A DNA stretch of 64,000 bases, taken from positions 62,696,052 to 62,760,051 of the forward strand of contig NC_057815.1 of assembly GCF_910594005.1 (NCBI RefSeq), read 5' to 3'. Both the position numbers and the translations under genes were made by a program. Of this stretch, positions 57,445 through 64,000 are shown one piece after another. Within the stretch, counting starts at the first letter, position 1, and each line of letters begins with the position of its first letter. This DNA comes from Cervus elaphus (taxonomy: Eukaryota; Chordata; Mammalia; Artiodactyla; Cervidae). The notes under the pieces were generated by a model, which searched no databases, was not told the origin of the DNA, and worked only from the letters and a program-made list of their open reading frames with translations.

Positions 57445-58229
57445 AAGGATTGCATGGATCTTGTGTGTTGTGTCAATTTTGGAGCAGGTGGGCTAAGAGA
57501 ATGTTGTTTGAGGGAGGGATGGATCTGGGTCTGGGCTTCGCCTATTCTCATAACTGTAACCTCAGAGTAGGGGGAAATCCTGAGTTCTTTTTAGTATCTA
57601 CTCCTGTTCAATGGGCAATGCAGTTTTCCACCAATATTACTATCATCACCACAATTCCAATTCTGTGGTGACTCTGAAGGAATCCTGACGTTTGCTCTCC
57701 TGGGAAGCCATGGGTTTCTTCACAGACTCTGAAAGCCACCTATTCTTTGACAGTGTTTCTCTGTCTTGAGGTCGTCTCCTGATATTGCAGAAAAGTTGTT
57801 TAACTTGCCTTTCAGTTAGGGCTTCTCCTTTGCTATCCACCTCAATGGAATGACAGGCCTTAATAGTAATGTTGGCAGTTCTCCTGGGAGCTGGACCTTG
57901 CTACCTCCAGGCTGGTAGCAGCTGCTGGTTTCTATAAATTAATTTCTCCCTCTAGGAACTGTTGCATTCTATCATTAGAATACTATTAAAACAACAGATT
58001 CCACGCCCACCCGCCCCCCCCCCCCCCCCCCCGCCCCGCCAACAAATGCCTAAAAGCCTAAAAGAACTTCCAGGAGTAGAGTTTGCACCCAGGGCTGCAG
58101 AATCCTCCATCTGTTACATATTGTCTGTGAAAGCTGAACTTTGGTCAGAGATAGGAGACTATGGAGAACAGTCCTGTGCTACATCCACAAGACATCAGCC
58201 CAGAGTAAAGGCCATAGCTAGATCCCTGT
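57445..58229. other. Gene-free stretch with a C-tract
   Basis: An uninterrupted C19 run at 58014-58032 is followed by gccccgcc. No gene is seen. Confidence 0.6.
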
Positions 58230-58345
58230 CAGTCAGTTCAGTTCAGTCGCTCAGTCTTGTCCGACTCTTTGCAACCCCGTGAATCGCAGCATGCCAGGCC
58301 TCCCTGTCCATCACCAACTCCTGGAGTTTACTCAAACTCATGTAC
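58230..58345 (-). mobile_element. BovB LINE terminal fragment (antisense)
   Basis: 'cagttcagttcagtcgctcagtcttgtccgac' to 'ctcctggagtttactcaaactcatg'. Confidence 0.87.
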
Positions 58346-59427
58346 CCAACTATTAACAAGTGTGTGGTCCTTGCATCTCATATTATTTCTGTAGGTAAAA
58401 CACGGGGAGGTGAGATGCTCCTGAAAAAGCCACAACTGGAGAAGAGGGTTGGATGGAGGGTCTTTGCTAAAACAATTCCTCCTTTCTGTAATATCAGTGT
58501 TGGAGTGAGATTAAAGATTTAGGGAAGGAGGAAGGATGGTGGGCAGAATGGGTGGATCAATTCCCACAATGTTCACATAAGCATATATCAATCCCCAGAA
58601 TAACACAAGGAAAAATAAAGTTCATGAGATGTATAGTTGAATCCTAAAGTCAGACTAGAACACATGGAGGATATCACATAGTCCTACCATCATAATACAG
58701 TAGAAAATAAGCATGATAGCCCTAAGCATAAATTTTCAGTCAGACATGAGAATTAGAGGCACAGAGATAAGTGATCTGTGCTCAGTACCAACTATTGATT
58801 GGATGTCTACCAGTTGTAGATGTGTATCACAAAATCACACACAATTTCAATCAGAGACACACAGCCAACACACAGACCTCTATTCACACACAGAAATGTA
58901 AAGAAAATTGAAAACCACAAATTAAGATAAACTGACTTTTCAGTTTTTCTAGAAAATGAAACTAAAATTATTGACTGTATTGCTTAATATAATACAGTTA
59001 AGGACTTAAATGTCAGTGTTAGCTTTCACTGGGAGTAAAATTTGAGAATTTCAGAAGTTACTCCTCGGATTTCTTTTAATGTAGAGTACTTGAGGGAGTA
59101 CTCAAAACCCAGGGAGTTGGGGGATAAAAATAAAACTAGCAACCACTCTGTCAGAATGAGATGCCATTCACTTTTGAGAGAGTATAGCTATTCCTTTGAA
59201 ATTCCTGAAAGATATGAAAACTATTTTCATTTTAAAGCTAGAGAAACAGACTCCAAGGGGTAAAGTGACTTCCCACACACCTGTGGTTGAAATTCTAAGC
59301 TGATTTTCCAGATTTCAGCATCCTTATTCTGTGCACAGCATAGAGTCAGATGATGAGAGTGTGGGATTCAGAGTGACCATTAAGAGAAAAAAGATCTGGT
59401 CAGATTGGAAAGGCTTGAATGTATTTT
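58346..59427. other. Gene-free stretch
   Basis: No gene is seen. The stretch 59200-59300 has a MIR-like core. Confidence 0.4.
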
Positions 59428-59780
59428 ATTATTTTTAAATTAATATTAATTTTTATTTTATATTGGAGCATAGTTGATTTGCAATGTTATGTTAGTTTCA
59501 GGTCCACAGCAAGTGATTCAGTTATACATAAACATACATCCATTACTTTCAGATTCTTTTCCCAAATAGGTTATTACAGAGTATTGAGTAGAGTTCCCTG
59601 GGCTATATAGGAGATCCTTGTTGATTATCTGTTTATATATATAGTAGAGTGTATATATCAGTCCTAAACTCCTAATTTATCCCTCCCTGCCACATTTCTC
59701 CTTTAGCAGCCATAAGTTTGTCTTCAAAGTCTATGAGTCTATTTCTATTTTGTAAATAATTTCATTTGTATCACTTTAAT
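59428..59780 (-). mobile_element. L1 3' end (antisense)
   Basis: 'ttggagcatagttgatttgcaatgttatgttag', 'gagtagagttccctgggctatatagg', 'gccataagtttgtcttcaaagtctatgagtc'. Older subfamily than the 5' L1. Confidence 0.82.
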
Positions 59781-60587
59781 CAGGGCGATGGAAAGACTTA
59801 AGTTTCTGCCCAGAGTGTGGAATCTTATGGCTGGTAAAATCAGTGGATCAGAGTTGTGGTCTGTGGAGTAACTTCTTTAGAAGGATCACTAGAGACAAGA
59901 CAAAGGGTTGAGCAAAGAAAGACAGATATATCAAAGGAATGATGCAGAAGGCTGGAGTGGGTCAGCTACAGAAGGGAGCTGAGGAAAAAGTAAGAGATAT
60001 ATGTTGAACTTATTTAAAAGTATGTAGATATAGAAGTGAGAGAATATAATCCAAGAATAAAAGTGTAGTGATTAAAGAATTAAGATGTGTCTATCTCCCT
60101 GCTGTTTACTTCTATCTGCTCTATGTGGAGAATAATATATAGCCAGATATCTTCCAACTTGACTGTTTATATATAAAAAAAAAGTCTACAGGGGCTATGC
60201 AACATTGGATAACAGAAGTAGACAGGAATGAAGCTCCAGATCACTGCCACTGGAGCAGATATACCTTATACAATTCACTCAATTTCTTGGATTCCACTGA
60301 AGTCAAAAGCATCCAGTTCCCATTCTACTGAGCTGCTGATTTTGCAGAAAATACAGTTTAATGATCACTATTCGTATCTCAAGCACTGCCTAAACATTTT
60401 AATATAGTTATATAGTATAATTATCACAGTAAGCCTGAGAAGTGATATAAAAAGTCCTAACTATGTAGCTTGCAATATTAGAGAGATTGCATAGTTTTCT
60501 CATATTTATTTAGTGAGCATTTTACATGTTAGACACTGTCTTAACTTTTCAACATTCATTGATTTCTCTATTCCTCACTGCAACATT
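59781..60587. other. Gene-free stretch
   Basis: AT-rich. No gene is recognised. Confidence 0.4.
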
Positions 60588-60905
60588 GAAGTGAAGTGAA
60601 GTGAAAGTCCCTCAGTCATGTCCAACTCTTTGTGATCCCATGGACTATACAGTCCATGGAATTCTCCAGGCCAGAATACTAGAGTGGGTAGCCTTTCCCT
60701 TCTCCAGAGGATCTTCCCAACCCAGGGATTGAACCCAGGTCTCCAGCATTGCAGGCAGATTCTTTACCAGCTGAGCCACAAGGGAAACCCAAGAATACTG
60801 GAGTGGGGAGCCTATCCCTTCTCCAGCGGATCTTCCTGACCCGGGAATCAAACTGGGGTCTCCTGCACTGCAGGTGGATTCTTTTCCAACTGAGCTATCA
60901 GGTAG
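60588..60905 (-). mobile_element. Head-to-tail Bov-tA dimer (antisense)
   Basis: One full antisense Bov-tA (60588-60790) is followed directly by a second BovA-tRNA unit (60791-60905). Each ends in the tRNA-derived 'cagctgagccacaagggaaaccc' or 'caactgagctatcagg' motif. Confidence 0.85.
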
Positions 60906-61054
60906 ATGTTAACATTATTCTCCACTTAATCGTTGCCCAAACTGAGGCACAGAGATTTAGCAGCATGCTCAAAGGTCACAAAACTAGTAAGTGGAGAAGG
61001 AGGATGTAAACCCAGGTATTCTAATGTAATTTATTTATTTTTTTGTGTGTGTAT

Positions 61055-61560
61055 GCACACGCATTTTTTAAAAATCAAAGTACACTTGATTTACAATATT
61101 TCAGGTATATGGCAAAGTGGCACAAGCATTTTTTTTTTTCACGTTCAAAGAATTTAATTTTTATTCTTTCCATTCTTTTTCAAATTCTTTTCCCATTTAG
61201 GTTACTAAAGAATATTGAGCAGAGTTCCCTGTGTTATACAGTAGGTCCCTGTTGATTATCTATTTAAAAAGAGCAGTGTATATATGTCGATCCCAAACTC
61301 CTATCTATTGCCACCTCCAATCTGTCTCCTCTGGTAGCCATAAGTTTATTCTCTAAGTCTGTGAGTCTATTTCTCTTTGTAGATACGTTCATTTGTATAA
61401 AGTTTTAAGATTCTGCATACAAGTGATATTATATAATATCTGTCTTTCTCTGTGTGACTTACTTCACTTAATATGATAATCTCCACATCCATCCATGTTG
61501 CTGCAAATGGCATTATTTCACACTTTTTTATGGCTGAGTATTATTCCATTGTATATAAGT
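61055..61560 (-). mobile_element. L1 3' end (antisense)
   Basis: 'gcagagttccctgtgttatacagtaggtccctgttgattatc', 'gtgtgacttacttcacttaatatgataatctcc', 'ctgagtattattccattgtatata'. A T-run at 61130-61140 interrupts it. Confidence 0.83.
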
Positions 61561-61780
61561 CAGATACTCTGACTTTAGACCATGTAATCACTGCCCAAAT
61601 TTCTTGGATTTGGATTAGATATACTTTAAATGTTCTTGTCATTTTCTACTTGGACTCACAGAAGATAGTCCCACCGTGGGACTTAGATGCTTTTTAAGAA
61701 CAGGAACTGCTTTGCTTTCTAGTAATAATAGACAGATATTAAACCACAGAAGCATTTGAAGCAAAAGTAGAAATATTAGG

Positions 61781-61820
61781 AGTTTTGTGCAGTAGCAGTA
61801 TCATAGCCAATGAGGTTTAT
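61781..61820 (+). pseudogene. U4 snRNA 5' fragment
   Basis: 40 bases match nucleotides 1-40 of U4 snRNA at 36 positions (GTATCATAGCCAATGAGG core). All four changes are C-to-T or G-to-A. The match stops abruptly at 61820, so this is a truncated retrogene, not a working snRNA. Confidence 0.8.
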
Positions 61821-62085
61821 GATTTTCACTATTTAAAAGCTTCTTCTAAAAGTAAAAGTATTATTACCTTTCTGGGTTATTCATAATTGCTCAAGGAGCC
61901 TCAGAAGTAAGGTATCTTCAATGTGATTATCAATAACTTCAGTTCATCCACCTCTCCTTAGCCTTCCAAGGCTTCCTCCAATGGAAACACATTCCACTTA
62001 TATCAGAGGTCTCCATCCAGGAAAATGCATTCAGATAGCCATCATACATACTTTTTCCCCCTCATTTCTGATCTCTGCTCAGAAT
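61821..62085. other. 3' flank of OR52D1
   Basis: No feature is recognised. Confidence 0.4.
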
Positions 62086-63042
62086 TCATATTGAAATTTT
62101 CCCCAAGTGAAGCAGTCTTGGAAGCCGACTCCGAATCTCCTTGGTCCGAGCCCCATAGATGATGGGGTTGAGCACGGGAGGCACCAGCACATAGAGATTA
62201 GCCAGAAAGATGTGCACGTGCCTGGGGACTCGGTGTTGGCCAAAACGGTGGGTGAGGAAGGAGAAGAAGGCAGGGATGTAGAAGACCAGGATGACCCCAA
62301 GGTGGGAGCCACAGGTACTCAGAGCCTTGTACTGAGCATCACGGGATGGAAGGTGAAAGACAGCATGGAGGATGAAGCCATAGGAGATAGAAATGAGAAT
62401 AGAATCCAGACCCATGGCCAGAAGAGCCACAGTTAGCCCATAGACTATATTGACAGTGATGTTGGCACAGGCCAGCCGAGCAATGCCCATGTGCTCACAG
62501 TATGTGTGTGCCATGACATGGTGCTGACAGTAGGGCAGTCGCCTCAACAGGAAGATGAAGGGGGAGACAATGGCCACACTACGAAGTATCCCAACAAGGC
62601 CGATTCTGCCAATGACAGCATGGTTGAGGATGGTTGTGTATCTCAGTGGGTTGCAGATAGCCACGTATCGATCAAAGGCCATGGCAAGAAGAACCGAGGA
62701 CTCTAGGGCATAAATAGAATGGACACAAAACATCTGGGCCAGGCACCCATCAAAGGAAATCTCACCTGCTTGGAACCACAAAATGGCCAGCATTTTTGGC
62801 ACAGTGGTGGAGCTGAGAGCAAGGTCAGTGAGTGAGAGGAGGCCAAGGAAGAGGTACATGGGCGCATGAAGGGCACTGTCTGTCACTATGACCAGGATGA
62901 GGGTGGTGTTCCCAGCCAGTGCTACCAGATACATGGCACAAAAGGGGATGGCAATCCAGACATGAGCCCACTCCAGCCCTGGGATGCCCGTCAGGAAGAG
63001 AGTGTCTGGGAGGTCTTTATCACTGATGTTGGAAGCTGGCAT
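62086..63042 (-). CDS. OR52D1: Olfactory receptor OR52D1 (intact)
   Basis: A 318-residue class I olfactory receptor, a seven-transmembrane odorant GPCR. The frame opens at 63054, but the second in-frame ATG (63042, MPASNISDKD) matches the recalled human OR52D1 N-terminus and gives the same length of 318. Features: N-glycosylation site NIS at residue 5, TGIPGLE, LHAPMYLFL, MAFDRYVAIC with D124-R125-Y126, AHTYCEHMG in extracellular loop 2, KALSTCGSH before TM6, PVLNPIIYGARTKEIR in TM7 and the tail. No lesion. It is transcribed toward the ubiquilins, opposite to every other gene in the window, as expected from the human order OR52D1-UBQLN3-UBQLNL. A ctgcag at 63084-63089 could hold a weak upstream acceptor. 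Confidence 0.95.
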   Translation of the reverse strand: MPASNISDKDLPDTLFLTGIPGLEWAHVWIAIPFCAMYLVALAGNTTLILVIVTDSALHAPMYLFLGLLSLTDLALSSTTVPKMLAILWFQAGEISFDGCLAQMFCVHSIYALESSVLLAMAFDRYVAICNPLRYTTILNHAVIGRIGLVGILRSVAIVSPFIFLLRRLPYCQHHVMAHTYCEHMGIARLACANITVNIVYGLTVALLAMGLDSILISISYGFILHAVFHLPSRDAQYKALSTCGSHLGVILVFYIPAFFSFLTHRFGQHRVPRHVHIFLANLYVLVPPVLNPIIYGARTKEIRSRLPRLLHLGKISI

Positions 63043-63054
63043 TCTGCTTGGCAA

Positions 63055-64000
63055 TTAAAAGGGGTGATGGTACACCTATTATCCTGCAGCATGAGAGATT
63101 TGGTTCATTCACATAAAATGATGACCTTTCTGTGAAGTCGTCTTTCTTAGGCTGAGAAAAATATTTGTTATTAACTTGCTTAAGAATCTTAAAATACTCC
63201 TCTACATATTATCTGCTTCCCCTTCTTCTGCTGATTCCTATACTCATCAGTCATATTTTGAATTCTATATCCCAAGCAGCAAGCTAAGTATTTAAGCATC
63301 TGTTCAACCTGATGCTTCAGGGGTTGTCTCCTACACATCATTTATGAACATTTAGTCAACCCACATGTAGGGATAGCCCTTGTTTTCTTTCACCCATGTC
63401 CTTTTCCCATGCCTACAGAGACTTCTTTATTTTCCTTTTTTCTATGTTTTTTAAATTTCAGTGAAAGTTTCCCTGTCTTCCTGACACCCTTCTATTTTTT
63501 ATGTCCATAGCTGTCTCATTCTTTTTTCCATTCTTCTGCTAACAAAATTCCATAGAGTGAGAGTCTGTCTTTGCTATGGTATCTTCCACACTGACTGTGA
63601 CAGTGTATCTAGTCATTTTGGTCACTGTTCATTAAGCCTCAGTTTTGACAACTTAGTAACATTGCATTGCTTTTTTAACTTAATGATATAATAATGTGTT
63701 CAGTTGTTTTTTTGTGTGTGTGCTTGTAATGCACCTTCCCAGATATATACCCAAAGAATCTCTTTGTATATCTCACTTGAAATGCCTAGAAAAAATATAG
63801 GAAATTATGAATATGCTTATATATCTCATGATCGAATATGTACAGCAATTTGAATATTCAAGAAGCATAATAGAAGATAGCAAAATATACATTAACACGC
63901 TAGTTGGCGAGACAGCACTCCCTACTATGGCAAAGCCAGGCAAAGTCCATCATGCCCACCAGTGTAATGTCTGGATATTCTGGCCAGATCAGAATACCAA
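63055..64000. other. 5' flank of OR52D1, gene-free
   Basis: AT-rich. No gene, repeat or promoter element could be assigned with confidence. Confidence 0.4.

Overview
This is mammalian nuclear DNA from a ruminant, most likely Bos taurus or a close bovid. BovB (RTE) LINEs, Bov-tA and Bov-A2 SINEs, a bovine-type L1 and a BTLTR1-like solo LTR occur throughout, and these families mark bovid genomes. The gene order matches the region next to the beta-globin/olfactory receptor cluster (human 11p15.4, in reverse orientation). Species and chromosome are inferred from recalled families and gene order, without a database search.

Layout. 1-6.4 kb is nested repeats (L1 split by BovB, itself split by Bov-A2). 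OR52H1 (+, intact) lies at 6.46-7.40 kb. 7.4-20 kb is repeat-rich and AT-rich with no gene seen. A GC-rich family 52 olfactory receptor pseudogene (+) lies at 20.0-21.05 kb. A decayed OLFM5 olfactomedin gene (+), broken by stops, frameshifts and an exonic SINE, runs from about 25.6 to 29.4 kb. Three tandem ubiquilin genes follow, all +: UBQLNL (31.3-33.1 kb), UBQLN3 (37.15-39.1 kb) and a UBQLN5-type gene (55.7-57.3 kb). An internally deleted class I endogenous retrovirus with both LTRs sits between UBQLN3 and UBQLN5 (43.2-49.2 kb). OR52D1 (-, intact) closes the gene content at 62.1-63.0 kb.

How the genes relate. The two intact olfactory receptors are single-coding-exon GPCRs expected in olfactory neurons. 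The three ubiquilins are Ubl-STI1-UBA adaptor proteins that link ubiquitinated clients to the proteasome; from family knowledge this subgroup is testis-biased. All three have a CRE-like octamer (TGACATCA or its complement) within about 450 bp upstream of the start codon. In UBQLN3 and UBQLN5 it is a pair with an identical 4-bp spacing. This suggests a shared, duplicated spermatid promoter module and is the most interesting regulatory signal here. The other notable find is the exon-by-exon recoverable OLFM5 pseudogene.
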